Assembly: GCF_007997305.1 (NCBI RefSeq)
Contig: NZ_VORZ01000001.1
Span: 868,001 to 932,000, forward strand
Direction: 5' to 3'
Source of the DNA: Psychrobacter frigidicola
Lineage (GTDB): Bacteria > Pseudomonadota > Gammaproteobacteria > Pseudomonadales > Moraxellaceae
Length of the DNA stretch: 64,000 nucleotides
Shown here: in pieces, positions 27,127-38,571 of the stretch
Layout: each line of letters opens with the position of its first letter
Numbering within the stretch: position 1 is the first letter of the stretch
The notes under the pieces: generated by a model
The model's input: the letters and a program-made list of their open reading frames with translations, nothing else
The model's database searches: none
Told to the model about the DNA's origin: nothing
Program-made: the position numbers and the translations under genes

Positions 27127-28335
27127 ATGAATAACTTTCAGTATTACAATCCAGTACGCATCGTGTTTGGTGACAATCAAATCAAACAATTGTCAGACTT
27201 GGTACCTACCGATGCTCGTGTGCTTATCACTTATGGTGGCGGCTCAGCGCAGCGTACTGGTACTTTGGATGAAGTGAAAGACGCCTTATCAGCAAATGGT
27301 AATCGTGACGTATTCGAGTTTGGTGGTATTGAAGCCAATCCAGAGTTCACGACTTTGCTAAAAGCCGCTGATATGGTCAATGAAAACAATATCGACTTCT
27401 TACTGGCAGTCGGTGGTGGCTCAGTGATTGACGGTAGTAAATTTATCGCCTTAGTATCGTCACTTACCGAAGAAGATGGCACGGTATCACGTGAACAAGC
27501 GTGGGATGCGCTCACCAGCGGTTGCAAAAAAATTGACTCTGCTATTACTTTAGGCACAGTACTGACCATTCCAGCGACTGGCTCTGAGATGAATTCAGGC
27601 GGCGTTATTAACTATAGCGAACGCCAAGCAAAACTACCTTTTGGCAGTGCGCTGACTTATCCTAAATTTTCGATTTTAGATCCCACTAAGACCCTAACTT
27701 TACCTGAACGTCAGGTAATGAACGGTGTTGCGGATGCCTTTGTGCATGTGATGGAGCAGTATCTGACTTATCCGGTTAATGCTAAAGTCCAAGACAGCTT
27801 TGCCGAGAGCTTACTTAAAATTTTAATTGAAGAAGGCGCAGCGGTAAAAGCCAATCCAGATAATTTAGAGACGCGTAAGAACCTAATGTGGACCGCAACC
27901 ATGGCGCTTAACGGCCTGATTGGTACTGGCGTCCCACAAGACTGGACGACGCATATGATCGGTCATGAGTTGACCTCATTACATGCGATTGACCATGCCC
28001 GTACTTTGACTATCGTCTTACCGTCGGTCATGCGTGAGCTAAAAGACAGCAAGAAAGACAAATTACTTCAGTATGCCCGTAATGTGTGGAACATCTCTGA
28101 TAATGGACAAGATGACGATGCCATCATTGAAACTGCCATTGCCTATACTGAAAACTTCTTCCGTGAGCTTGGTCTGCCGGTCAGCTTAGAAGACGTTGAC
28201 TTAGATAGGTCAGCGATTGAGCCGATTGTTAAGCAATTAGAAGCACATAAAATGGTCAAGCTGGGCGAACATGGCAACAATGACTTAGATGTCTCACGCC
28301 GTATTTTAGAACGCGCAATCAGCAGCAACGCTTAG
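27127..28335 (+). CDS. yqhD: NADPH-dependent iron-type alcohol dehydrogenase YqhD-like
   Basis: Reduces short-chain and lipid-derived aldehydes to alcohols. At 402 residues it is very close in pattern to E. coli YqhD. Shared features are MNNF start, ARVLITYGGGS (NADPH loop, 37-40), VFEFGGIEANP, LLAVGGGSVIDG, PATGSEMNSGGVI and VPQDWTTHMIGHEL. The metal ligands of the family appear as Asp203, His207, His276 and His290. AGGA precedes the start. It is the first gene of a four-gene operon (yqhD, curA-like, PfpI-like, GST) with operator 2 upstream. Confidence 0.93.
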   Translation: MNNFQYYNPVRIVFGDNQIKQLSDLVPTDARVLITYGGGSAQRTGTLDEVKDALSANGNRDVFEFGGIEANPEFTTLLKAADMVNENNIDFLLAVGGGSVIDGSKFIALVSSLTEEDGTVSREQAWDALTSGCKKIDSAITLGTVLTIPATGSEMNSGGVINYSERQAKLPFGSALTYPKFSILDPTKTLTLPERQVMNGVADAFVHVMEQYLTYPVNAKVQDSFAESLLKILIEEGAAVKANPDNLETRKNLMWTATMALNGLIGTGVPQDWTTHMIGHELTSLHAIDHARTLTIVLPSVMRELKDSKKDKLLQYARNVWNISDNGQDDDAIIETAIAYTENFFRELGLPVSLEDVDLDRSAIEPIVKQLEAHKMVKLGEHGNNDLDVSRRILERAISSNA

Positions 28336-28433
28336 TCTCTTTATACATTAATAACAAATAGCAGCTATTCAGTATTGGGTGGCTGTTATCATTTAGAATC
28401 AATAAACGAATAAATAAAATAAGGCGCTTTAAA

Positions 28434-29483
28434 ATGAGCTTTGATAAACAGCAAAACCAACAACAAAACCGTCAAATTAAACTTGCCAGCCGTCCACATG
28501 GTGCGCCAACTGCCGCCAACTTTGAGATGGCAACCAGTGAGATTCCAAAACCTAACAATAAGCAGATATTATTACGGACCGTCTATCTATCTCTCGACCC
28601 TTATATGCGCGGACGCATGAGTGATGCCGCAAGCTATGCAGACCCGCTACAAGTTGGTGATGTCATGCTTGGTGGCACGGTCGCTCAAGTGGTCGAGTCC
28701 AATATTGACAAATTTGCGGTTGGCGACTTAGTCGTATCGAACTCTGGCTGGCAGGACTATAGCGTCAGTGATGGGATAGGCGTGCTAAAACTTGATAAAG
28801 ATATGGCACACCCCTCTTATGGATTGGGTGTCCTTGGTATGCCAGGCTTCACTGGCTACATGGGTTTAACTGATATTGGTAAACCACAAAAAGGCGAAAC
28901 TTTAGTGGTTGCTGCGGCAACTGGCCCTGTTGGCGCGACTGTTGGCCAAGTCGCTAATCACCTTGGCCTACATACCGTTGGTATCGCTGGCGGCGCTGAA
29001 AAATGTGCTTATGCCATTGATAAGCTAGGTTTTGATGCTTGTATCGACCACACCGCTGACGACTTTGCCCAGCAATTGAAAGACGCTTGCCCCAAAGGCA
29101 TCGACGTCTATTATGAAAACGTTGGCGGTAAAGTGTTTGATGCGGTATTGCCCTTATTAAATGCTCATGCACGTATTCCAGTATGCGGCTTAGTATCACA
29201 ATATAACGCCACTGAATTGCCGGACGGCAAAGACCGCTTAAGTGTGCTGATGGGCAATATTCTAAGCAAACGTCTCACCGTCAAAGGCTTTATTATCTTT
29301 GAAGAATATGGCGACCATTACCCAGAGTTCTTAACAACCATGAGTAAATGGGTTGAGTCTGGCAAAGTTAAAACCAAAGAACATCAAGTCGATGGTCTTG
29401 ACCAAGCGCCAACTGCCTTTATTGGTATGTTAGCGGGTGATAATTTCGGTAAGACCGTAGTAAAAGTGGCTGACGTTAAATAA
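28434..29483 (+). CDS. curA: NADP-dependent oxidoreductase, CurA/leukotriene B4 dehydrogenase-like
   Basis: MDR-superfamily, zinc-independent reductase of alpha,beta-unsaturated carbonyls (E. coli CurA/YncB type). At 349 residues, it shows YLSLDPYMRGRMSD, VGDVMLGGTVAQVV, LGVLGMPGFTGYMGL, the nucleotide loop AAATGPVGATVGQVA, IDVYYENVGGKVFDAVLP and RIPVCGLVSQYN. No structural zinc cysteine cluster is present. It is second in the electrophile-defence operon, 98 bp after yqhD, with AAGG upstream. It removes enals and enones, which fits a NemR-type signal. Confidence 0.9.
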   Translation: MSFDKQQNQQQNRQIKLASRPHGAPTAANFEMATSEIPKPNNKQILLRTVYLSLDPYMRGRMSDAASYADPLQVGDVMLGGTVAQVVESNIDKFAVGDLVVSNSGWQDYSVSDGIGVLKLDKDMAHPSYGLGVLGMPGFTGYMGLTDIGKPQKGETLVVAAATGPVGATVGQVANHLGLHTVGIAGGAEKCAYAIDKLGFDACIDHTADDFAQQLKDACPKGIDVYYENVGGKVFDAVLPLLNAHARIPVCGLVSQYNATELPDGKDRLSVLMGNILSKRLTVKGFIIFEEYGDHYPEFLTTMSKWVESGKVKTKEHQVDGLDQAPTAFIGMLAGDNFGKTVVKVADVK

Positions 29484-29529
29484 ATTCAAATAAACAATTT
29501 TAATTCATTAACAATACACAGGAACAATT

Positions 29530-30207
29530 ATGAATATTCTAATGGTACTCACCTCACACGACCAACTGGGCGATACTGGTAAGAAAACTGGCTTTTGGCT
29601 AGAAGAATTTGCCGCACCGTATTATACTTTTTTGGATGCCGGCGTTAACATTACTATCGCCTCTCCTGTAGGTGGTCAGCCGCCCCTTGACCCTAGCAGT
29701 GACACCGCTGACAATCAAACCGAATTCACTAAGCGCTTTAAAGAAGATTCAGACGCCCAAGCACGCCTTGCTGATACCAAAAAGCTCACTGACGTTACAG
29801 CTGAAGGTTTTGACTCCGTCTTCTATCCTGGTGGCCACGGGCCGTTATGGGACTTAGCGGTTGATAAAAACTCTATCGCATTAATCGAAAATTTTGTGAA
29901 ACAAGATAAGCCAGTGGCTTTTGTTTGTCATTCTCCAGCCGCCCTTAAAAACGTCAAAATCGATGGCGAATATTTAGTAAAAGGTAAAACAGTCACGGGC
30001 TTTACCAACAGTGAAGAAGAAGGTGTTGGCCTGACGGATGTAGTGCCTTTCTTAGTAGAGGACATGCTCAAAGCCAATGGTGGCAACTACGAGAAAGTGG
30101 GGGATTGGGAATCTTATGTGGTCGAAGACGGCCTATTAATTACCGGTCAAAATCCAGCCTCATCTGAAGACACCGCTAAACACTTACTCGCTAAGCTTAA
30201 AGGCTAG
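29530..30207 (+). CDS. DJ-1/PfpI family protein (glyoxalase III- or deglycase-like)
   Basis: A 225-residue class I glutamine-amidotransferase-like protein. The nucleophile elbow is FVCHSPAAL with Cys133, the partner glutamate is Glu25 or Glu26 in GFWLEE, and FYPGGHGPLWDL is the oxyanion loop. The GKKTGFWLEEFAAPY start and the PVGGQPPLDPSS segment are typical of the subgroup often found beside NemR-like regulators. It may convert methylglyoxal to lactate without glutathione. AGGA precedes the start, and it is third in the operon, 46 bp after the CurA-like gene. Confidence 0.88.
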   Translation: MNILMVLTSHDQLGDTGKKTGFWLEEFAAPYYTFLDAGVNITIASPVGGQPPLDPSSDTADNQTEFTKRFKEDSDAQARLADTKKLTDVTAEGFDSVFYPGGHGPLWDLAVDKNSIALIENFVKQDKPVAFVCHSPAALKNVKIDGEYLVKGKTVTGFTNSEEEGVGLTDVVPFLVEDMLKANGGNYEKVGDWESYVVEDGLLITGQNPASSEDTAKHLLAKLKG

Positions 30208-30269
30208 TTGTTTAATGAGTGCTTGCTTAAGATTAATAGCGCTCAAATATTAATAGCAAGGACAACATC

Positions 30270-30908
30270 ATGATTCGACTGCATCATCTTAATCAATCTC
30301 GGTCGCTGCGCATTTTATGGCTGCTAGAAGAATTAGGCGAGCCTTACGAGCTTATTAGCTATCAACGAGATGCTGACACCAATCTAGCACCAGACCGCTT
30401 AAAGGCTGCTGTGCATCCACTGGGTAAAGCCCCTGTGATTGAGATTGATGGGGTAATGATTGTAGAATCAGGTGCAATTACACAATTATTAATTGAGCGC
30501 TTAGCACCAACACGTCTGCGCCCTGCTCCTGAAAGTGCGGATTATGGTCACTATCTACAGTGGATTGATTTTGCTGAAAGCTCACTCATGGTGCCATTAT
30601 TGCTTGAGCTGTTTACTAAAAAAGCAGGCGTGACTGATAACGAATTCTTAAATGGCTATATCGGTCATGAGAAGCAAAAGTTACTCAGCTACTTAAATAG
30701 TGCCGTCGAGGGTAAGACATATATTGTTGGTGATAAACTTAGTGGTGCTGACTTTATGTTGTCATTTGATCTGATTATGCTCGCTCAGCGCAAGCAATTA
30801 GAGGGCTATCCTCATATTGAACGTTACGCGCTACAGCTTGCCAGCCTTGATAGCTATCAGCGCGCCATGCGTTTAGAGGCCAACGACGATGAAACCAACC
30901 TTGCTTAA
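30270..30908 (+). CDS. Glutathione S-transferase
   Basis: A 212-residue cytosolic-type GST: thioredoxin-fold N-terminus (IRLHHLNQSRSLRILWLLEE with Ser at the usual active position), cis-Pro region KAPVIEIDG, ES motif VESGAITQLL, and an all-helical C-terminal domain with GDKLSGADFMLSFDL. The sequence pattern is of bacterial GSTs conjugating electrophiles. It is the last gene of the operon, and AAGGAC precedes its ATG. A strong terminator follows at 30957. Confidence 0.9.
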   Translation: MIRLHHLNQSRSLRILWLLEELGEPYELISYQRDADTNLAPDRLKAAVHPLGKAPVIEIDGVMIVESGAITQLLIERLAPTRLRPAPESADYGHYLQWIDFAESSLMVPLLLELFTKKAGVTDNEFLNGYIGHEKQKLLSYLNSAVEGKTYIVGDKLSGADFMLSFDLIMLAQRKQLEGYPHIERYALQLASLDSYQRAMRLEANDDETNLA

Positions 30909-30956
30909 ATAATATAAGTCACTTGCATAGGTGCGAATGATAATTAAAAACTGTGA

Positions 30957-30992
30957 TAAAATAGCTCAAGCAAATCTTGGGCTATTTTTTTC
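30957..30992 (+). terminator. Intrinsic terminator of the electrophile-defence operon
   Basis: A 10-bp stem ATAGCTCAAG/CTTGGGCTAT (one G-U pair), a 5-base loop and seven T. Confidence 0.85.
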
Positions 30993-31087
30993 TTTTTATT
31001 TCATTGCTGATAGCACTCAGCTTATCAGTAATAAAACCAACTGATATCAAGCTCAACTTGTACTACCAATCATATAAGAGCTGTGCC

Positions 31088-31132
31088 ATGTCTTTATTCA
31101 CTTTCTCCATACAGATCACTGTCCGCCCATGA
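31088..31132 (+). CDS. Possible 14-residue leader peptide overlapping the MFS start
   Basis: ATG 31088 begins MSLFTFSIQITVRP and stops at TGA 31130-31132, overlapping the ATG of the transporter gene as ATGA. AAGAG lies seven bases upstream, whereas the transporter start itself has no Shine-Dalgarno sequence. This arrangement would allow translational coupling. Its short length makes chance possible. Confidence 0.4.
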   Translation: MSLFTFSIQITVRP

Positions 31133-32745
31133 GTACCGACTACCAATTTAAGCCCCATGAACAGCCATTTATGCTGGGCTCGCCCGCTACGCCCGACCAT
31201 CCTACGCGCCGGAAAGTATTTTATTTACTTATCGGCATTTTTATTGGCTTAACGGCCAGCTTCCAAAATGGTCTATTAGTCGCTAACCTCACCCAAATCC
31301 AAGGTGAAATGGGATTAACGCCGGTAGAAGGTGGCTGGATATCAGTCGCCTACAACATGACCAATGCTTGTGTCACGGTGCTGTTATACAAAATACGCCA
31401 GCAGTTTGGCATGTCACTATTTAGCAAAATCACCTTATTTTTTCTATTGGCTGCCACCAGTATGCAATGGTTGGTCAGTAGCAATCTATTGAGTGCGACT
31501 ACGGGTATTAGAATTGAACCTTACTATCTAGAACTCATCGCTCGTGGCTTTAGTGGCGTGGTCGCCAGCGCCATGACGGTGCTGTCTATTTTTTATTGTC
31601 TACAAGGCATGCCAACGGCTCGGCGTATTAGTGGGCTGATTTTAGGCTTTGGCTTGGTACAGTTTGGTATTCCGTTGTCACGTATTATCTCGCCTTATCT
31701 CGCCGTTGATGGTCAACTTGAAGGTTTGTTCTTATTTCAAGTTGGACTGGCACTGATTTGCTTTGGACTTATTAATATCCTTGAGCTGCCACCGGGCAAT
31801 ACTGAAAAGGTTTTTGAGAAACTGGATATTGTCAGCTTTGCCTTTTTTGCCAGTGGGCTTGCCGCGTTAGCTGTATTCTTAGTACAAGGGCGTATCTTAT
31901 GGTGGACGACGCCTTGGCTCAGCTACCCACTGATTATTGCGGTCGTCACTATTACTATTGCGTTATGGATTGAAACGCATCGCAAAAATCCAATGCTACA
32001 AGTACGTTGGATGCGTAGCCGTACGATTATTGCCTTCATGATTACTGGTGCCGTCATGCGTATTTTGCTGTCTGAGCAAAGCGTAGGAGCGGCAGGATTA
32101 TTGGCAAATCTTGGTTATGGCAATGATCAGCTGATTGTCTTTTACGCGGTGATATTGGCAGCCAGCATACTGGCATTGGTAATTAGTATTTTTAAAACCA
32201 ATGCGATGGATTTGCGCCGACCCGTAATTTTCGCCGTTGCTTTGATTGCGATTGGCGCTTGGATTGATACGGGCGTGTCATTAAATTCTGCCCCTTCTAT
32301 GTTTTACCTCAGTCAATTTATGATCGCTTTTGCCGCTGTTTACTTTATGGGTCCGATGGTGTTTGAGGGCATGTTTCGCGCCATCGCTAATGGGCCTGCC
32401 TACATCATCAGCTTTTCAGTGATTTTTGGTATCTCACAAACTGTTGGCGGCTTAGCAGGCGCCGCAGGTATTCAAGCTTTTACGACGATTCGTACGCAAA
32501 TGCATTATGCAGATATGGTCAGCTCAATGAGCGGTAACAATCCTGCCGCGATGGCGCAGATACTTCAAGGCGTTCAGCGCCAAGCGACCGTTGCCGCTTA
32601 TGATGACTTATTCTTTTTAATGGCTGTAAGCGCTACCATCGCGACGGTGTACTTGTTGATTGTTTATTTTTATTATCGTTATAATAAACGCAATCCACTT
32701 GCCAAAGAGCTCGCTGCGTTAGCAGAAATGATGGGTAAAAAATAG
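31129..32745 (+). CDS. MFS efflux transporter, DHA2/EmrB-like
   Basis: A 538-residue inner-membrane protein with about 14 hydrophobic helices, typical of the DHA2 branch of drug:H+ antiporters that pair with a membrane-fusion partner. The first helix region is LLIGIFIGLTASFQNGLLVA, followed by EGGWISVAYNM. The C-terminus is basic and cytoplasmic. The periplasmic adaptor gene follows 103 bp downstream. In the classical emrAB order the adaptor comes first, so this order is reversed. Its start overlaps the stop of a possible 14-codon leader ORF. Substrate unknown. Confidence 0.82.
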   Translation: MSTDYQFKPHEQPFMLGSPATPDHPTRRKVFYLLIGIFIGLTASFQNGLLVANLTQIQGEMGLTPVEGGWISVAYNMTNACVTVLLYKIRQQFGMSLFSKITLFFLLAATSMQWLVSSNLLSATTGIRIEPYYLELIARGFSGVVASAMTVLSIFYCLQGMPTARRISGLILGFGLVQFGIPLSRIISPYLAVDGQLEGLFLFQVGLALICFGLINILELPPGNTEKVFEKLDIVSFAFFASGLAALAVFLVQGRILWWTTPWLSYPLIIAVVTITIALWIETHRKNPMLQVRWMRSRTIIAFMITGAVMRILLSEQSVGAAGLLANLGYGNDQLIVFYAVILAASILALVISIFKTNAMDLRRPVIFAVALIAIGAWIDTGVSLNSAPSMFYLSQFMIAFAAVYFMGPMVFEGMFRAIANGPAYIISFSVIFGISQTVGGLAGAAGIQAFTTIRTQMHYADMVSSMSGNNPAAMAQILQGVQRQATVAAYDDLFFLMAVSATIATVYLLIVYFYYRYNKRNPLAKELAALAEMMGKK

Positions 32746-32848
32746 CAGATAGTACACTTTTTATTGTGTATTCTATACGCACTATCCCCCTATAATTAAC
32801 ACTTTTAAAGTTATCTATTATGTCTATAAAATCTTTTAGGAGCGCATC

Positions 32849-34168
32849 ATGAGCGAAGAAAAACCCAGTAATATAAATGATGCAAGCGTACCTAACAAAG
32901 TGGCTAAAGCCCCAGCGGACGTGCCGGCCGACACACGTGTCACATCTACAAATGAAACAACCAATTTGGTGACAACTGAGCCTGAAACGACACCACCTAG
33001 TCTACATAAGGCAGATGATGCTAAGTTAGACACCGATAACATAGACAACAATAATATAGAGGATAACCCAGCGGCAGATGATACGCCAATGCCGCCAACT
33101 GAACCAATCCCTGGATCTGCAGGCTGGTCGCCAAAAAAGAAGTCGTTTTTTAATTTGGGTCTACTGATTGCGCTAATTGTTATTGGCGTGGCATTGATTT
33201 TATATGCATGGAAACTGCCACCTTTTACGCCAACCGTGCAACAAACTAACAATGCTTTTATTAAAGGGCAAACCACTATTATTAGCCCGCAAGTCTCCGG
33301 TTATGTCACTGAAGTGGCCGTGCAAGATTTTGCTCGTGTCAAAGCTGGAGATTTATTGGTAAAAATAGATGATCGCACCTTTCAGCAGCAGCTTGAGCAA
33401 GCCCAAGCAAATATTGAAGTGGCCGTGACCAACCGCTCTAGTAACGCGCAGGATACAGGCTCAAACCAAGCTCAATTTGAGGCGCGCGAAGCGGATTTGA
33501 ATAGTGCAAAAGTCAGTGTTTATAGCGCGCGCGAAGACGTGAGTCGCTACCAAGGACTGGTTGCTATTGGCGCAGTATCTAGGGCTGAAGTCGCTCATGC
33601 CGAAGCACAACTTGCCAAAGCACAGGCAGGCGTACAGCAAGCGGAAGCCAATCTACAAGTTGCCCGTGAAGCGCGCGAGAAAACCAGCGGTAGCCGCTCG
33701 TCTTTAGATGCCAATATTAAAAATGCCGAAGCGGGTGCTAAGCAAGCCCAGATTAATTTGGATAATGCCATCATCAAGGCTCCTGAGTCGGGACAATTGA
33801 GTCAGTTAAGTGTCAAGACCGGACAATATGTGACTGCTGGCACCCAGCTCATGTATATTGTGCCAAAAGGCATCTGGATTATTGCGAACTTTAAAGAAGC
33901 ACAAGTCGCGAACATGACGATTGGTGAGTCAGCAACTATTCGCGTTGACGCGCTTGGTGGGGCTAAATTCAAAGGACGTGTCAGTAATATATCCCCAGCA
34001 ACTGGTAGCGAACTGAGTGCTGGCGCTGCCAACCCTGCCACTGGTAACTATATTAAAATTGCCCAGCGTATTCCAGTACGTATTGATTTAGACCAAGGTC
34101 AGCCTGAGTTTGCCCAACTGCGTCCGGGTATGTCAGTTTCTGTCGATGTGGATACTAAAGCTAAATAA
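32849..34168 (+). CDS. HlyD/EmrA-type membrane-fusion (periplasmic adaptor) protein
   Basis: A 439-residue adaptor for the preceding MFS pump. An unusual acidic, Thr/Asn-rich cytoplasmic tail of about 100 residues comes first. A single membrane helix (LGLLIALIVIGVALILYAW) follows, and then the lipoyl/barrel-sandwich half-motif TIISPQVSGYVTEVAVQDFARVKAGD, given in parts as SPQVSGYVTEV and VKAGDLLVKIDD. A long coiled-coil hairpin (about residues 185-300, rich in Ala/Gln/Glu) precedes the second half-motif IIKAPESGQLSQLSVKTGQY. The end RPGMSVSVDVDTK is typical. AGGAGC precedes the start. Confidence 0.9.
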   Translation: MSEEKPSNINDASVPNKVAKAPADVPADTRVTSTNETTNLVTTEPETTPPSLHKADDAKLDTDNIDNNNIEDNPAADDTPMPPTEPIPGSAGWSPKKKSFFNLGLLIALIVIGVALILYAWKLPPFTPTVQQTNNAFIKGQTTIISPQVSGYVTEVAVQDFARVKAGDLLVKIDDRTFQQQLEQAQANIEVAVTNRSSNAQDTGSNQAQFEAREADLNSAKVSVYSAREDVSRYQGLVAIGAVSRAEVAHAEAQLAKAQAGVQQAEANLQVAREAREKTSGSRSSLDANIKNAEAGAKQAQINLDNAIIKAPESGQLSQLSVKTGQYVTAGTQLMYIVPKGIWIIANFKEAQVANMTIGESATIRVDALGGAKFKGRVSNISPATGSELSAGAANPATGNYIKIAQRIPVRIDLDQGQPEFAQLRPGMSVSVDVDTKAK

Positions 34169-34211
34169 AGGCGCTATATCCTATACTATATAGGAATCAC
34201 TATAATCCTAC

Positions 34212-34272
34212 CCAATAAAAAGCCACTCTTAGCGTCATAATAAATATGGCGGCTTGAGTGGCTTTTTATTGG
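34212..34272. terminator. Long bidirectional terminator
   Basis: Perfect 17-bp arms (34212-34228 and 34256-34272) containing AAAAAGCCACTC and its complement GAGTGGCTTTTT, with a 27-base loop that can partly pair. It lies between the convergent adaptor gene and pdxH. Confidence 0.85.
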
Positions 34273-34335
34273 ACAACTTAATGATTAGCTGCTTAAACTT
34301 ATATGTATGTTAAAAATACGTGCAGTAACCAGCGC

Positions 34336-35001
34336 TTAAGGAAGTAAACGCTTAGTGTGCCAACTTACTGCACTCTCACTGCTGTCACAATCACGGCTAT
34401 ATACAATGCGGTCATGCATACGGTTAGCGCGACCCTGCCAAAACTCAATCTCATTCACTGTGATTTCATAGCCACCCCAAAATTCTGGGGTGGGCACTGC
34501 TGTATTTTCTGGAAACTCGGTTTGCAGTTGGTTAAAAGTTTTTTCCATAACTTCGCGGTTGGCAACTTCGCCACTTTGCGGTTGGCTGACCCAAGCACCA
34601 ACTTGACTGTCATGCGGACGTTTTTGGAAATAGGCAGCAGATTTATCGGCATCTATTTTAGCGATACTCCCGCTAATACGGATTTGACGTTCAAGCTCAT
34701 GCCAAAAGAACAACACTTCCGCATTGGGGTTCTCGGCGATGTCTTGGCCTTTAGCACTTTCGTAATTGGTATAAAAAACGATACCGGTTTCGGTGACTTC
34801 ACGCAGCAGAACGATACGCACACTTGGCTTATTATCCGCGCCGCAAGTGGCTAGGCTCATGGCATAAGGCTCTTGAACTTGTTGCTCGGTTGCTTCACCA
34901 ATCCAGCCTTTTAGCAATTCAAACGGTGATGCGGGTACTGACTGCTGGTCAAGGCTGCCTTTTTCATATGATAAGCGTTGATCGGTAAAATCCATGTTCA
35001 T
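34336..35001 (-). CDS. pdxH: Pyridoxamine 5'-phosphate oxidase
   Basis: FMN enzyme that makes pyridoxal phosphate from PNP or PMP. At 221 residues it matches PdxH. Motifs are AMSLATCGADNKPSVRIVLL, FYTNYESAKGQDI, FFWHELERQIRISG, FQKRPHDSQVGAWVSQPQS, and FWQGRANRMHDRIVYSRD near the C-terminus. It ends RLLP where most family members have RLAP or RLSP. It follows glmM by 69 bp on the same strand without a terminator, so the two may be cotranscribed. Confidence 0.95.
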   Translation of the reverse strand: MNMDFTDQRLSYEKGSLDQQSVPASPFELLKGWIGEATEQQVQEPYAMSLATCGADNKPSVRIVLLREVTETGIVFYTNYESAKGQDIAENPNAEVLFFWHELERQIRISGSIAKIDADKSAAYFQKRPHDSQVGAWVSQPQSGEVANREVMEKTFNQLQTEFPENTAVPTPEFWGGYEITVNEIEFWQGRANRMHDRIVYSRDCDSSESAVSWHTKRLLP

Positions 35002-35069
35002 AATTAGTCCTTGTTATTAATATTATTATTTTGCTTACTATTTTTGCTTTTTGATATTAAAGCAAGTTA

Positions 35070-36440
35070 CTAACCCAATACCGCTTGGATATGTTTTGCC
35101 AAATCATTGGCCATCACATCGCACTCTATCTCATCATCCGACTCAACCATGACCCGAATCATCGGCTCAGTACCTGATTGACGAATCAATAAACGGCCAC
35201 GGCCTTCTAAAGTTGCGCGCGCTTTATCAAAGGCAGTAACCAGTTCTTCATGTTCAAAAGGGTCTTGCATTTTTGCTAAGCGTACATTGACCAGTTTTTG
35301 CGGTAACACTTCAAAACCTGCGGTTAGCTCGCTTAACGCTTTACCTTGTGATTGCATGACGGCTAGTACTTGCAAAGCTGCAATAATAGCATCGCCCGTG
35401 CGGCTTTTATCAAGACATAGAATATGTCCTGAAGGTTCACCGCCTAATATCCAACCGTTGGCATCCAACTCTTGCATGACATAGCGGTCACCGACTTTTG
35501 CACGAGTAAATGCAATATTAGCAGCTTTTAACGCCAGCTCTAAGCCCATATTGGTCATTAGCGTACCAGCAACACCGGCAACGGGTGTTTGCCCTTGGGT
35601 GGCCAGTACATAAAGGATGCCATCACCATCGACCAACTCTCCAGCTTCATTGACCATAACGATACGGTCGCCATCACCATCTAAAGCAATCCCAACATCG
35701 GCTTCATGTTCTAGTACGGCTTTTTGCAACCCTTCAGGATGAGTAGAGCCACAGTTTTCATTAATATTGATGCCGTCAGGGGTATTATTGATGGCAATTA
35801 CATTGGCTCCAAGCTCGCGTAGTACGCGCGGCGCGACACTGTAGCCGGCACCATTGGCACAATCGACCACTACCGTTAAATGACTTAAATCATATTGATA
35901 CGGAAAGCTGCCCTTACAGAATTCAATATAGCGGCCTTTAGCATCATCAATACGATGATTTTTGCCCAATTTTGCCGGATCAAGTATTGGCATCATTAAG
36001 TCATCATCTGCATTCGCGATAGTCATGATGTCTTTCATCTTCTGACTAATCGCATTTTGCATCTCATCGGTCAGTTTTTTACCATCGCCTGAGAAAAGCT
36101 TGATACCATTATCATAATAAGGATTGTGCGATGCGGAAATCACAACACCGGCATCGGCATTAAAGCTGCGGGTCAAATGAGCAATAGCCGGTGTCGGCAG
36201 GGGGCCTAGCATATGCACATCAACGCCTGCCGCATTAAAACCAGCCTGCAGAGCACCTTCGATTACATAACCTGATAGACGCGTGTCTTTCCCAATAACC
36301 ACACTAGGCTTACGCTCAGGATTGTCATTATTTTCTATCAAAACGCGCCCAGTCACATAACCTAACTTCAAGATAAAATCAGGCGTAATAGGCATTTTGC
36401 CAAATTTACCGCGTATACCATCCGTACCAAAGTAGCTCAT
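35070..36440 (-). CDS. glmM: Phosphoglucosamine mutase
   Basis: Converts glucosamine 6-phosphate to the 1-phosphate for UDP-GlcNAc synthesis. At 456 residues, it starts [13 protein letters not shown]. The phosphoserine is Ser104 in [12 protein letters not shown], the metal-binding loop is [11 protein letters not shown], the sugar-binding GGEPSGHI follows, and the C-terminal phosphate loop is [12 protein letters not shown]. All expected catalytic elements are present. It lies upstream of pdxH, and a terminator separates it from guaB. Confidence 0.97.
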   Translation of the reverse strand: MSYFGTDGIRGKFGKMPITPDFILKLGYVTGRVLIENNDNPERKPSVVIGKDTRLSGYVIEGALQAGFNAAGVDVHMLGPLPTPAIAHLTRSFNADAGVVISASHNPYYDNGIKLFSGDGKKLTDEMQNAISQKMKDIMTIANADDDLMMPILDPAKLGKNHRIDDAKGRYIEFCKGSFPYQYDLSHLTVVVDCANGAGYSVAPRVLRELGANVIAINNTPDGININENCGSTHPEGLQKAVLEHEADVGIALDGDGDRIVMVNEAGELVDGDGILYVLATQGQTPVAGVAGTLMTNMGLELALKAANIAFTRAKVGDRYVMQELDANGWILGGEPSGHILCLDKSRTGDAIIAALQVLAVMQSQGKALSELTAGFEVLPQKLVNVRLAKMQDPFEHEELVTAFDKARATLEGRGRLLIRQSGTEPMIRVMVESDDEIECDVMANDLAKHIQAVLG

Positions 36441-36545
36441 TATAAATTATATCCTTATGCTAATATCAAATATTAAACGCTAGCTGCTAGAAATAAAAGG
36501 CCAGAGTTGCACTTATGCAAAGTAGTCTATTATTGTCTTATTTTA

Positions 36546-36584
36546 CAAAAAAAACAGCCAACAACGAACAAGCATTGTTGACTG
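36546..36584 (-). terminator. Intrinsic terminator of guaB
   Basis: On the minus strand, a 12-bp stem with one mismatch (CAGTCAACAATG with CGTTGTTGGCTG) is followed by eight T. Confidence 0.85.
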
Positions 36585-36717
36585 TATGTATCTTGATGTC
36601 ATTAGCGTGCTGTTAATTACTTTTTATAGGTTCTATATACAGGTCATATACTCAAAAACTCATGACAATTTATTAACCCTATAGTTTCAGTATGTCTTTC
36701 AGTTTACATGCCCATTT

Positions 36718-38571
<1,854 letters not shown>

